Below are positions 15,946 through 21,577 of a DNA stretch of 23,591 nucleotides, one piece after another (position 1 is the stretch's first letter; every line of letters begins with the position of its first letter). A program made the position numbers and the translations under genes. The notes under the pieces were generated by a model. That model did not search any database and was not told the DNA's origin. It worked only from the letters and a program-made list of their open reading frames with translations. Origin of the DNA: an uncultured Clostridia bacterium (lineage in GTDB: Bacteria > Bacillota > Clostridia > Christensenellales > UBA1242); the NCBI GenBank assembly GCA_944363385.1, contig CALVUB010000001.1:1-23591 (forward strand), written 5' to 3'.

Positions 15946-15974
15946 ATTTTATCTCACCTTTTCAGTTTTGTCAA
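15946..15974 (-). promoter_or_regulatory. Promoter of the 252-aa gene
   Basis: Minus strand: perfect TTGACA (15974-15969), 17-base spacer, TAAAAT (15951-15946). Confidence 0.85.
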
Positions 15975-15984
15975 GACAAACAAC

Positions 15985-16009
15985 AAAAAGGAAAGCTTAT
16001 TTGCTTTCC
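15985..16009 (-). terminator. Intrinsic terminator after yajC
   Basis: GGAAAGC and GCTTTCC form a 7-bp stem with a 6-nt loop, followed by TTTTT on the minus strand. T-rich DNA also lies on the other side, so it could work in both directions. The stem overlaps the last codons and TAA of the frame that continues beyond the yajC TAG. Confidence 0.85.
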
Positions 16010-16071
16010 TCTTTTTTCTTAGTTTCTATTTTCTTAGCTTCACTTTTTTTAACCTTAAGCGCTTCTTTTTT
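15997..16071 (-). other. In-frame continuation of yajC beyond its TAG stop
   Basis: Directly after the yajC TAG the same frame runs for 24 codons (12 Lys, 5 Glu, with Ala, Ser, Val, Ile and Thr) and ends in TAA inside the terminator stem. Its composition matches the Lys/Glu/Thr/Ala tail before the TAG. It looks like the former end of the yajC tail, cut by a nonsense change, or readable only by suppression. TAG is used as a normal stop elsewhere here (thrS, tsf, the 23-aa gene). Confidence 0.6.
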
Positions 16072-16470
16072 CTATTCAGTTTTATTTACATTTGCCTCGT
16101 CATTTTTTGTTTCAGCTTTGATTTCTTTTGTTTCGACCTTTTTGACTTCTTTTTTATCTTCTTTTTGATCAATAGGTTCAAAATTATTATTTAAAACTGA
16201 ATAGATAGCATAAGCATCTACTGAAACATAACCTTTGTTTTTGCCAGCACCTGTTTCAATAGTAACAATTTTTCGCTCTCCTTCTTGAACAAGATCAACA
16301 ATAGTTCCGACAACGCCACTTGTTGTCATAACCTTATCTCCTCGTTTAAGCGAATTTGTCTGCTCGTCAAGTTTTTGTCTTTCTTTTTTGTTTCTAGTTG
16401 TAACCAAAATTGGATAAGCAACAATCAATAATATAACAACCGCAACTAAAATCCATTGTGAAACATCCAT
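16072..16470 (-). CDS. yajC: Preprotein translocase subunit YajC with a charged C-terminal tail
   Basis: A 132-aa protein (YajC is usually ~100 aa). Seen: one N-terminal membrane helix (about residues 6-23), the YajC core with RNKKERQKLDEQTNSLKRGD, VMTTSGVVGTIVDL and VTIETGAGKNKGYVSVDAYA, then a low-complexity Lys/Glu/Thr tail from about residue 100. YajC is an accessory subunit of the SecYEG-SecDF translocon. TAGGAGG precedes the ATG and contains the stop of the upstream 23-aa gene. The tail seems cut by a TAG, with 24 further tail-like codons after it. Expressed with the microprotein from the promoter at 16579-16606. Confidence 0.94.
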   Translation of the reverse strand: MDVSQWILVAVVILLIVAYPILVTTRNKKERQKLDEQTNSLKRGDKVMTTSGVVGTIVDLVQEGERKIVTIETGAGKNKGYVSVDAYAIYSVLNNNFEPIDQKEDKKEVKKVETKEIKAETKNDEANVNKTE

Positions 16471-16480
16471 AAAAATCCTC

Positions 16481-16552
16481 CTATTTCATAAACACAAAAA
16501 TAAACATAAATACAACGAATATAACAAGTAATGCAAGAAAAACACCATTCAT
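16481..16552 (-). CDS. 23-aa single-span membrane microprotein upstream of yajC
   Basis: Below usual length cut-offs, but well supported. ATG at 16552-16550 has a perfect AAGGAGG seven bases upstream, and the frame ends in TAG at 16483-16481, which overlaps the yajC ribosome binding site. The peptide opens MNGVFLALLV and is hydrophobic throughout (Val, Phe, Ile, Leu, Met) with a final Lys, i.e. one membrane helix with a short cytosolic end. The promoter at 16579-16606 serves it first and yajC second. Position suggests a partner or assembly helper of YajC/SecDF; that is inference. I know of no named family for it. Confidence 0.72.
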   Translation of the reverse strand: MNGVFLALLVIFVVFMFIFVFMK

Positions 16553-16578
16553 AATCGTTTCCTCCTTAGTTTAACATA

Positions 16579-16606
16579 ATTATATTCATTTTGCAAACAA
16601 TTTCAA
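16579..16606 (-). promoter_or_regulatory. Promoter of the microprotein-yajC operon
   Basis: Minus strand: TTGAAA (16606-16601), 16-base spacer, perfect TATAAT (16584-16579). The -35 box starts immediately after the thrS stop codon. Confidence 0.85.
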
Positions 16607-18346
16607 CTATATTTTTTTAGAATTTATTTCATTTTTGAGTCTTTCGATAAAATCTTGCAAATTTAGACCTGTTTTATTTTTATTTCCACGGCCTCTGATG
16701 GAAATTGTGCGAGAATTTTCTTCTTCATCACCAACAATGATAAGGTATGGCACTTTCATAGAAAGGGCTTCTCTGATTTTGTAACCAATCTTTTCATTTC
16801 TCGTGTCAACTTCAGCCCTAAAGCCAAGGTCAAAAAGTTGTTTTTTGATTTCTTCTGCATAGCTATTGTTGCGCTCTGTAAGTGAAAGCACTCTCACCTG
16901 CTCAGGTGCAAGCCAAAGCGGAAATGCCCCTGCAAAATGTTCAATCAAAATGCCCATCATTCGCTCAAGTGAGCCATAAATAACTCGGTGCAACATGATA
17001 GGTCTATGTTTTTCGCCGTCATCACCTGTGTATTCAAGGTCAAAGCGTTGTGGAAGCTGGAAGTCAAGCTGAATTGTTCCGCATTGCCAAGTTCTGCCAA
17101 TGGCATCAGTCAAGTGAAAGTCAATTTTTGGACCATAGAAAGCACCATCACCCTCATTGATAACATAATCTCTGCCAATTTCGTCAAGAGCATCTTTAAG
17201 ACCTTGAGTTGCTCTTTCCCAATCTTCGTCTGAGCCGATGCTGTTTTCAGGGCGAGTTGAAAGTTCAACATGATAGTTGAAATTGAAAACTCTGTAAACC
17301 TTGTCAATAAGTTCAACAACCCCCTTGATTTCATCTTTAATTTGCTCTGGCGTCATAAATATATGCGCATCGTCTTGAGTAAAAGCTCGCACACGCATAA
17401 GACCACCAAGTTCTCCTGATTTTTCATGTCTATGCACAAGCCCAAGCTCGCCAACACGAAGTGGTAAATCACGATATGAGTGAGGCTCGCTTTTATATAC
17501 AAGCACTCCGCCTGGACAGTTCATAGGTTTGATAGCAAAATCGACTTCATCAATCACTGTGGTATACATATTGGCTTTATAGTGGTCCCAGTGTCCAGAA
17601 GTTTCCCAAAGATGCCTTGAAAGCATGATGGGTGTTTGAATTTCTTTATAACCTGCCTTTCTATGAAGCTGACGCCAAAAGTCAATTAAGATATTTTTTA
17701 CAATCATGCCGTTTGGCAAAAAGAATGGAAAACCAGGACCTTCTGGCGATATCATAAAGAGTTTGAGTTCTTTGCCAAGTTTTCGGTGATCTCTTTTCTT
17801 TGCCTCTTGAAGCATTGCGATATGGTCAGCGAGCTCTTTTTTAGTTTTAAAAGCATAGCAGTAAACTCGTTGAAGCATTTTGTTTTTCTCGTCCCCTCTC
17901 CAGTATGCGCCATTTACGCTGTGAATTTTGAAACCATAGTTTTGCACTCTTTTTGTGCTGTCAATGTGAGGCCCTCTGCAAAGGTCAAAAAAGTTGTCGC
18001 CAGTATAGTAGATTGAAACCTCTTCGCCGTCAGGAAGTTCGTTTATAATTTCTGTTTTATACTCGTTTCCAGCAAAAAGTTTGAGAGCCTTTTCTTTTGA
18101 AATAACTTCTCTTTTAAACTCTTCCCCTCTGTTTATAATCTCTTGCATTTTCTTTTCAATAGACTTAAATTCATCAGGTGTGATAGAGTGGTCAAGGTCG
18201 ATGTCGTAATAAAACCCATCTTCAATTGCAGGTCCAATAGTCAGTTTTGTGTTTGGATAAAGCTCTACAAGTGCTTTTGCCAGCACATGCGCAAGAGAGT
18301 GTCTTGCCTTTTCAAGTTCTAAATCTTTTTCTTTTTTAAGTTCCAT
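16607..18346 (-). CDS. thrS: Threonyl-tRNA synthetase lacking the N-terminal TGS domain
   Basis: A 579-aa class II synthetase that charges tRNA-Thr. Seen: N2 editing domain (about 10-190) with HSLAH (His16, His20) and DLCRGPH (Cys123, His127), the residues that clear mischarged serine; catalytic core with zinc ligands Cys277 (MNCPGG), His328 (DDAHIF) and the His in IMLHRVI; motif 2 RVGELGLVHRHEKSGELGGL; motif 3 GSLERMMGILIEHF; C-terminal anticodon-binding domain. E. coli and B. subtilis enzymes have a further ~60-residue TGS domain in front, which is missing. No upstream in-frame extension fits, because the T-box terminator lies only ~30 bases before the ATG. AGGAGG precedes the ATG. Stop is TAG. 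Confidence 0.97.
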   Translation of the reverse strand: MELKKEKDLELEKARHSLAHVLAKALVELYPNTKLTIGPAIEDGFYYDIDLDHSITPDEFKSIEKKMQEIINRGEEFKREVISKEKALKLFAGNEYKTEIINELPDGEEVSIYYTGDNFFDLCRGPHIDSTKRVQNYGFKIHSVNGAYWRGDEKNKMLQRVYCYAFKTKKELADHIAMLQEAKKRDHRKLGKELKLFMISPEGPGFPFFLPNGMIVKNILIDFWRQLHRKAGYKEIQTPIMLSRHLWETSGHWDHYKANMYTTVIDEVDFAIKPMNCPGGVLVYKSEPHSYRDLPLRVGELGLVHRHEKSGELGGLMRVRAFTQDDAHIFMTPEQIKDEIKGVVELIDKVYRVFNFNYHVELSTRPENSIGSDEDWERATQGLKDALDEIGRDYVINEGDGAFYGPKIDFHLTDAIGRTWQCGTIQLDFQLPQRFDLEYTGDDGEKHRPIMLHRVIYGSLERMMGILIEHFAGAFPLWLAPEQVRVLSLTERNNSYAEEIKKQLFDLGFRAEVDTRNEKIGYKIREALSMKVPYLIIVGDEEENSRTISIRGRGNKNKTGLNLQDFIERLKNEINSKKI

Positions 18347-18572
18347 TTTTCCTCCTTGTTTTGACGCTACAATAAAAAAGCGCCCTTAAAAACTTAAGGA
18401 CGATTTGCAAAATCAAACCGCGGTTCCACCTTAATTGCATTACTGCCACTTTAAAATTTTTGCTTATCATCACAAAAAGTGGTTTCGTTTTTCATCTAGC
18501 CAAGGTTTTTCACCAACCAACCCTTCTCTGAGCGCATCAAATCAAACTACTTGTCTTTCTGCTCCAAGTTTC
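18347..18572 (-). promoter_or_regulatory. T-box riboswitch controlling thrS (specifier ACC, threonine)
   Basis: The minus-strand leader contains the conserved T-box AAGGTGGAACCGCG (18432-18419), which pairs with the acceptor end of uncharged tRNA. Stem I elements lie upstream: an AGAGAA element near 18530 and the distal loop near 18510. On the 3' side of stem I, GAA-ACC-A gives the specifier triplet ACC at 18483-18481, a Thr codon, matching the downstream gene. A competing terminator follows. Uncharged tRNA-Thr is expected to raise thrS transcription. Confidence 0.95.
18374..18402 (-). terminator. T-box attenuator terminator before thrS
   Basis: CGTCCTTAA and TTAAGGGCG (9 bp, one G-U) with a 4-nt loop, then six T on the minus strand. 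It competes with the antiterminator formed around the T-box sequence at 18419-18432. Confidence 0.92.
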
Positions 18573-18578
18573 ATATTT

Positions 18579-18607
18579 ATTATATTAATAAAAATGGTTA
18601 AAGTCAA
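18579..18607 (-). promoter_or_regulatory. Promoter of the T-box leader and thrS
   Basis: Minus strand: TTGACT (18607-18602), 17-base spacer, perfect TATAAT (18584-18579). Another TTGACA lies 11 bases further upstream but at the wrong distance. Between this and the ytxC-like stop at 18645 no clear terminator is seen, only an A/T-only stem. Confidence 0.88.
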
Positions 18608-18644
18608 TCATTTTTGTCAATTTTTTATCTAAAAGCCAAAAAAA

Positions 18645-19346
18645 TCAAATTTTTTCTATGCGATTGATTAAGGTATGCTTTTTTTCTGTTATTCGCTCTT
18701 CAAAAAGCCTATGCAAAAGATTGATTGCTTGACTGTCTTCGTCAAAGTAAAGATATATTTTTTGAGGCGAAAGGTCAATAATAGAAGAGACCAAACTTTC
18801 TTCGGAGAACACTTTGTTTTGGTACAGTTTGTCAGAAACTAATATTTTATAGCTCAATTTTAATAGGTCGATAAAACTTTCAGTAGAAGACAGATATTCG
18901 CGATTTTCGTTGGCAAGAGTGACAAGCTCTGCCCATTTTGCTTTAAGCGTAGAAAGATTAAACTGATAAAAACTTTCCAAAAACAAATCTTTTTCAAGTT
19001 TAAGCGCTTTCTTCACAAGATATCTGTCTGTCTCTTTATCAAAATTGAGAAGTGCTTTTTTAAAGGCATTCATACCTAGCGGATCCTCAGAAGGCAAAAA
19101 AAGATTGCCATCTAAAAAACTTGACTTAAAAACGGTGCAGATGACTTCAACTATACAATTTGTCAGATATGCTTGCATTTTTTCTTTGTCTTGTTCTTTG
19201 ACGGCGATAAGAATTGAAATATAGCCACCTTCTTCCACAGAAGTTACAACCCCATGCCATTTTGCACAAAAAACAGAAATATTGTTGTGAATAAACTTTG
19301 CAAGTTCAAAGTTTTCAGTTTTAAGATTGAGCGAAAATTCCCACAT
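18645..19346 (-). CDS. YtxC-like protein (putative sporulation-associated family)
   Basis: A 233-aa protein with no signal peptide. I place it with YtxC by position (ytxC lies just upstream of thrS in B. subtilis) and by the C-terminal layout: a helical segment with ELVTLANENREYLSSTESFI, a LLKLSYKIL helix, then the strand KIYLYFDED. Sequence-level similarity is weak, so this is a moderate call. YtxC is linked to sporulation by annotation only; its biochemical role is unknown. Start choice: the ATG at 19346 has AAAGGGG five bases upstream; a TTG five codons earlier (19361) lies on that binding site and is unlikely. Own promoter with a ~14-nt leader. Confidence 0.6.
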   Translation of the reverse strand: MWEFSLNLKTENFELAKFIHNNISVFCAKWHGVVTSVEEGGYISILIAVKEQDKEKMQAYLTNCIVEVICTVFKSSFLDGNLFLPSEDPLGMNAFKKALLNFDKETDRYLVKKALKLEKDLFLESFYQFNLSTLKAKWAELVTLANENREYLSSTESFIDLLKLSYKILVSDKLYQNKVFSEESLVSSIIDLSPQKIYLYFDEDSQAINLLHRLFEERITEKKHTLINRIEKI

Positions 19347-19366
19347 AGTAACCCCTTTCAAAAGAT

Positions 19367-19396
19367 ATTCTATGCAAGGAAAGAAAAAATACTCAA
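19367..19396 (-). promoter_or_regulatory. Promoter of the YtxC-like gene
   Basis: Minus strand: TTGAGT (19396-19391), 18-base spacer, TAGAAT (19372-19367). Divergent from the lipoprotein promoter 27 bases away. Confidence 0.6.
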
Positions 19397-19423
19397 AAAA
19401 AAGTTAGTTTTGCCATAAATAAT

Positions 19424-19452
19424 TTGACAAAAAAAACAAAATAATTAATAAT
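19424..19452 (+). promoter_or_regulatory. Promoter of the lipoprotein gene
   Basis: Plus strand: perfect TTGACA (19424-19429), 17-base spacer, AATAAT (19447-19452); TAATAT two bases on is an alternative -10. An ATG at 19459 lies only six bases beyond, so a leaderless start is possible in addition to the ATG with a binding site at 19477. Confidence 0.7.
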
Positions 19453-19476
19453 ATAGGTATGATAAAAGGTAAAAAT

Positions 19477-20256
19477 ATGAAAAAGAGTTTTAAAATGTTG
19501 TTTAGTGCATTGATTTTAGCGCCAATGATTTTTCTTGCCTCTTGTGATATTACACATTTTTACACTATAACTACAATTTCTTCAAGCGAAACAACAATTG
19601 GTCAAGCCTCTGGTGGAAGTGATGTCGCAAAAGCTGAAGGCACTGCTGTCACTTTGACTGCAACAGAGCTAGCGCCAGAAACCAATCCTTTTATTTGCTG
19701 GATAAAAGACAACAGCAAGGTGGTTTCTTTTGAAAAGGTTTATTCAACAACTTATTCGGCTGAGACTGAAGGCAACTATACAGCACTTTTTGAAAAATCT
19801 CGACTTAGCGCCATGAGATATGCAACCATAACCGACATAAGTGTTACAACTCAAAGTGGCACAAATATAGAAGGCAACTTGCAAATTCAATACGCTTACT
19901 CCTCTTCTTCAACAGTTTGGCACTCTCTTGAAAACCTTGCACTAGAAAATGGAAGCGCACAAACAGACAAAACAAATTTAATTTATTTTGGCAGTGCAAC
20001 TGGACAAAGCAATCAGTCAGTTTTTATCTTTAACGCGACTTTACAGCAAGTTGCTGGTGAGTCTGTTACCACATACACAGTCTCTTTTACAAACCGTCTT
20101 ATTGATGGCACGCCAGGCGAAAACCAAGTCACCTTTGATGAAAATGGACAATGCACTTTGACTGCCACTGCCAGCAGTTCTACTGCTGGAACGATTACTA
20201 TTTCAATCACACTTTCAAAAATCAATTCAGCTTTATTTCAAACTGAAGCCGAATAA
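19477..20256 (+). CDS. Lipoprotein with an InlB-B-like repeat domain
   Basis: The only plus-strand gene. About 259 aa from the ATG at 19477, chosen because AAAGGT precedes it and MKKSFKM starts a normal signal peptide; an ATG six codons earlier is the alternative. Seen: a type II signal peptide with lipobox LASC at residues 19-22, so the mature protein is lipid-anchored on the outer face of the membrane. Residues ~28-100 have the pattern of a divergent InlB B-repeat (YTITT..., a VTLTATE strand, a WI.D aromatic turn, YTALFE at the end). The rest is a Thr/Ser-rich beta domain with regular strand-like alternation. Likely a surface or adhesion-type protein; ligand unknown. Preceded and followed by its own promoter and terminator. 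Confidence 0.85.
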   Translation: MKKSFKMLFSALILAPMIFLASCDITHFYTITTISSSETTIGQASGGSDVAKAEGTAVTLTATELAPETNPFICWIKDNSKVVSFEKVYSTTYSAETEGNYTALFEKSRLSAMRYATITDISVTTQSGTNIEGNLQIQYAYSSSSTVWHSLENLALENGSAQTDKTNLIYFGSATGQSNQSVFIFNATLQQVAGESVTTYTVSFTNRLIDGTPGENQVTFDENGQCTLTATASSSTAGTITISITLSKINSALFQTEAE

Positions 20257-20303
20257 GAAAAGCAATTTCTATACAATAAGCTTGTAGCAATTTATATTTA
20301 TAC

Positions 20304-20339
20304 AAAAAAAAAGAAGACAGTCATTCTGCCTTCTTTTTT
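20304..20339. terminator. Bidirectional intrinsic terminator between convergent genes
   Basis: AAGAAGACAG and CTGCCTTCTT (10 bp with one A-C mismatch, 5-nt loop) flanked by A-run on the left and T-run on the right, so it can end both the plus-strand lipoprotein transcript and the minus-strand 43-aa gene. Confidence 0.85.
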
Positions 20340-20353
20340 GGTTGAAAACTACC

Positions 20354-20485
20354 TTATTTGCAGTTTTTTGCTTCTGATGAAGATCTAGAACTGCTAGACT
20401 TAGCCTCATTTGCGCCTTCTACATTTCTTCTAGAAGATTTTGCGCTCTTTGCAGGTCTGTTCATTTTGGAATTTTTACCAAACAT
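20354..20485 (-). CDS. 43-aa basic Ser/Lys/Ala-rich microprotein, unknown
   Basis: ATG at 20485-20483 with GGAGGTG seven bases upstream; this decides the start, although the frame is open for 39 further codons upstream without a binding site. The product opens MFGKNSKMNRPAK and continues rich in Ser, Lys, Arg, Ala and Asn, with a Ser/Arg run (about 31-37) and a near-terminal Cys. It is basic, soluble and probably disordered. Composition recalls small nucleic-acid-binding or spore-associated peptides, but no family motif is visible and I do not assign one. It stands between two terminators, so it is its own unit; no clear promoter was found, only a 6-bp hairpin just before the binding site. 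Confidence 0.65.
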   Translation of the reverse strand: MFGKNSKMNRPAKSAKSSRRNVEGANEAKSSSSRSSSEAKNCK

Positions 20486-20506
20486 AGTTTTCACCTCCCA
20501 TTTATT

Positions 20507-20525
20507 CAAGGACTTTTTATCCTTG
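20507..20525 (-). promoter_or_regulatory. Small hairpin upstream of the 43-aa gene
   Basis: CAAGGA/TCCTTG, a perfect 6-bp stem with a 7-nt loop, 10 bases before the ribosome binding site. It could be a leader structure; no function can be read from the sequence. Confidence 0.4.
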
Positions 20526-20586
20526 TAGTTATAGTTTTTCCCTGAGCGCCTTAAAATATACATCATCAAAAGAAAAAATTGTGAAA

Positions 20587-20613
20587 CAAAAAAAAGAAGC
20601 AAATTGCCTCTTT
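20587..20613 (-). terminator. Intrinsic terminator of ruvX-DUF1292
   Basis: AAAGAGGC and GCTTCTTT (8 bp, one G-U, 5-nt loop) followed by eight T (partly shared with the stem) on the minus strand, 9 bases after the DUF1292 stop. Confidence 0.85.
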
Positions 20614-20622
20614 ATTTTAGTT

Positions 20623-21075
20623 TTATTTTTTTGTTGTCTTTTTTGTGGCTGCAGTTTTTCCAGCAGTTTTGGTTGCTTTTGGAGCAGTTTTAGCAGTTGC
20701 TGTCTTTTTTGCAGTTTTCTTTTCTTTTTGTTTTGCCATTTCGTCTTCAAGAAGGTCATAGTAGTCATCAAAAACATCAATTGCAACATCTTCATCTTCT
20801 TCAATTTTCAAGATTGTGTTGCCATTTTTGTCTTGGTCTACAAGAAAGACAATTGCTTCATTTTCGCTAATGCCTTCAATCTTATCAACAGGCTTTAAGA
20901 TAGCGAAAAGTTTTTTCTCTTTTTTTACTTCATGAACAATCATTGCAATTTGTTCGAAAGAAATTTGTTTGCCTTTTTCGTCCATCAAAGTGATAGGCTC
21001 TTTGTTATCTTTATCGAGAAGCACATCAAGAAGGTCCACTTGTGCAGTCTCTTGTTTTTGTTCCTTTTTATCCAT
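20623..21075 (-). CDS. DUF1292 (YrzB-like) protein with a Lys/Ala/Thr-rich tail
   Basis: A 150-aa protein. Residues ~25-110 show the DUF1292 pattern: PITLMDEKGKQISFEQIAMI, a LFAILKPV strand, EAIVFLVDQ, then acidic ILKIEEDEDVAIDVFDDYYD. The last ~38 residues are a Lys/Ala/Thr tail with AxKTA-type repeats, absent from the ~90-aa B. subtilis YrzB. It begins 5 bases after ruvX, whose stop codon overlaps the AAAGGGG binding site, matching the B. subtilis yrrK-yrzB order. The role of the family is unknown. Confidence 0.88.
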   Translation of the reverse strand: MDKKEQKQETAQVDLLDVLLDKDNKEPITLMDEKGKQISFEQIAMIVHEVKKEKKLFAILKPVDKIEGISENEAIVFLVDQDKNGNTILKIEEDEDVAIDVFDDYYDLLEDEMAKQKEKKTAKKTATAKTAPKATKTAGKTAATKKTTKK

Positions 21076-21080
21076 AAAAT

Positions 21081-21506
21081 TTAACCCCTTTTTATTTGAT
21101 TGAGATATGTTTGCAAAATTATTTGCGCCGAGATTTTGTCGATAAGTTCCTTTCGCTTTTCCCTTCGCACCTTACTTTGAATTAAAATTTCTTCCGCTTC
21201 AGCCGAGGTTAAGCGCTCGTCGACATATTCGACTTTTATTCCAGACAAAGAAGCTAGCTTTTCTCCAAACTCTCTGTGAATTTTTGCCCGTTCACCTTCA
21301 CTTCCGTCCATATTAAGCGGAAGCCCCATTGCCACTTCGTCAACATTAAACTCTTTGATAAGTTTGTTTAAATGTTGTAGCGACTGCTCTTCTGAACGAT
21401 TTTCAAAAACTTCATAAGGGCTAGAGATAATGCATAAGGCATCAGTCATTGCCACACCAATGCGTTTGTCGCCATAATCTATGCCCATTTTTCTAGTCTG
21501 TTGCAT
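21081..21506 (-). CDS. ruvX: RuvX/YqgF-family nuclease (putative Holliday junction resolvase, pre-16S rRNA processing)
   Basis: A 141-aa RNase H-fold protein. Seen: MGIDYGDKRIGVAMTD (first catalytic Asp), VDEVAMGLPLNMDGSEGERA, and VEYVDERLTSAEAE (catalytic Glu/Asp region), all hallmarks of YqgF. In E. coli the homologue processes the 5' end of 16S rRNA, and a resolvase role is proposed. Start: two adjacent ATG codons; the second (21506) sits 5 bases from GGTGGAG and is preferred over the first (21509) at 2 bases. The promoter lies so close that the mRNA leader would be only ~5-10 nt. Followed by DUF1292, the usual partner. Confidence 0.95.
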   Translation of the reverse strand: MQQTRKMGIDYGDKRIGVAMTDALCIISSPYEVFENRSEEQSLQHLNKLIKEFNVDEVAMGLPLNMDGSEGERAKIHREFGEKLASLSGIKVEYVDERLTSAEAEEILIQSKVRREKRKELIDKISAQIILQTYLNQIKRG

Positions 21507-21521
21507 CATAACTCCACCTAT

Positions 21522-21550
21522 AATATACCCTTTTTTGAAAGATTAGTCAA
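21522..21550 (-). promoter_or_regulatory. Promoter of ruvX-DUF1292
   Basis: Minus strand: TTGACT (21550-21545), 17-base spacer, TATATT (21527-21522). Only 12 bases separate the -10 box from the first ATG. Confidence 0.78.
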
Positions 21551-21577
21551 ACAAAAACGCTAGTTTTTCACAAATAA

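Noticed and set aside
16072..16074. TAG as a sense codon (stop codon reassignment)
   Set aside because: TAG serves as the natural terminator of thrS, tsf and the 23-aa gene in this same window, so reassignment is unlikely.
15969..16194. Plus-strand frames rich in Phe and Ser over the yajC tail
   Set aside because: Antisense shadows of the Lys/Glu-rich tail.
18640..18662. Possible terminator after the YtxC-like gene
   Set aside because: Only an A/T-only stem (six A with T-run) is present; too unstable to call, so some transcription may run on into thrS.
20486..20602. N-terminal extension of the 43-aa gene to 82 codons
   Set aside because: The longer start has no ribosome binding site and overlaps the terminator of the preceding gene; GGAGGTG clearly marks the ATG at 20485.
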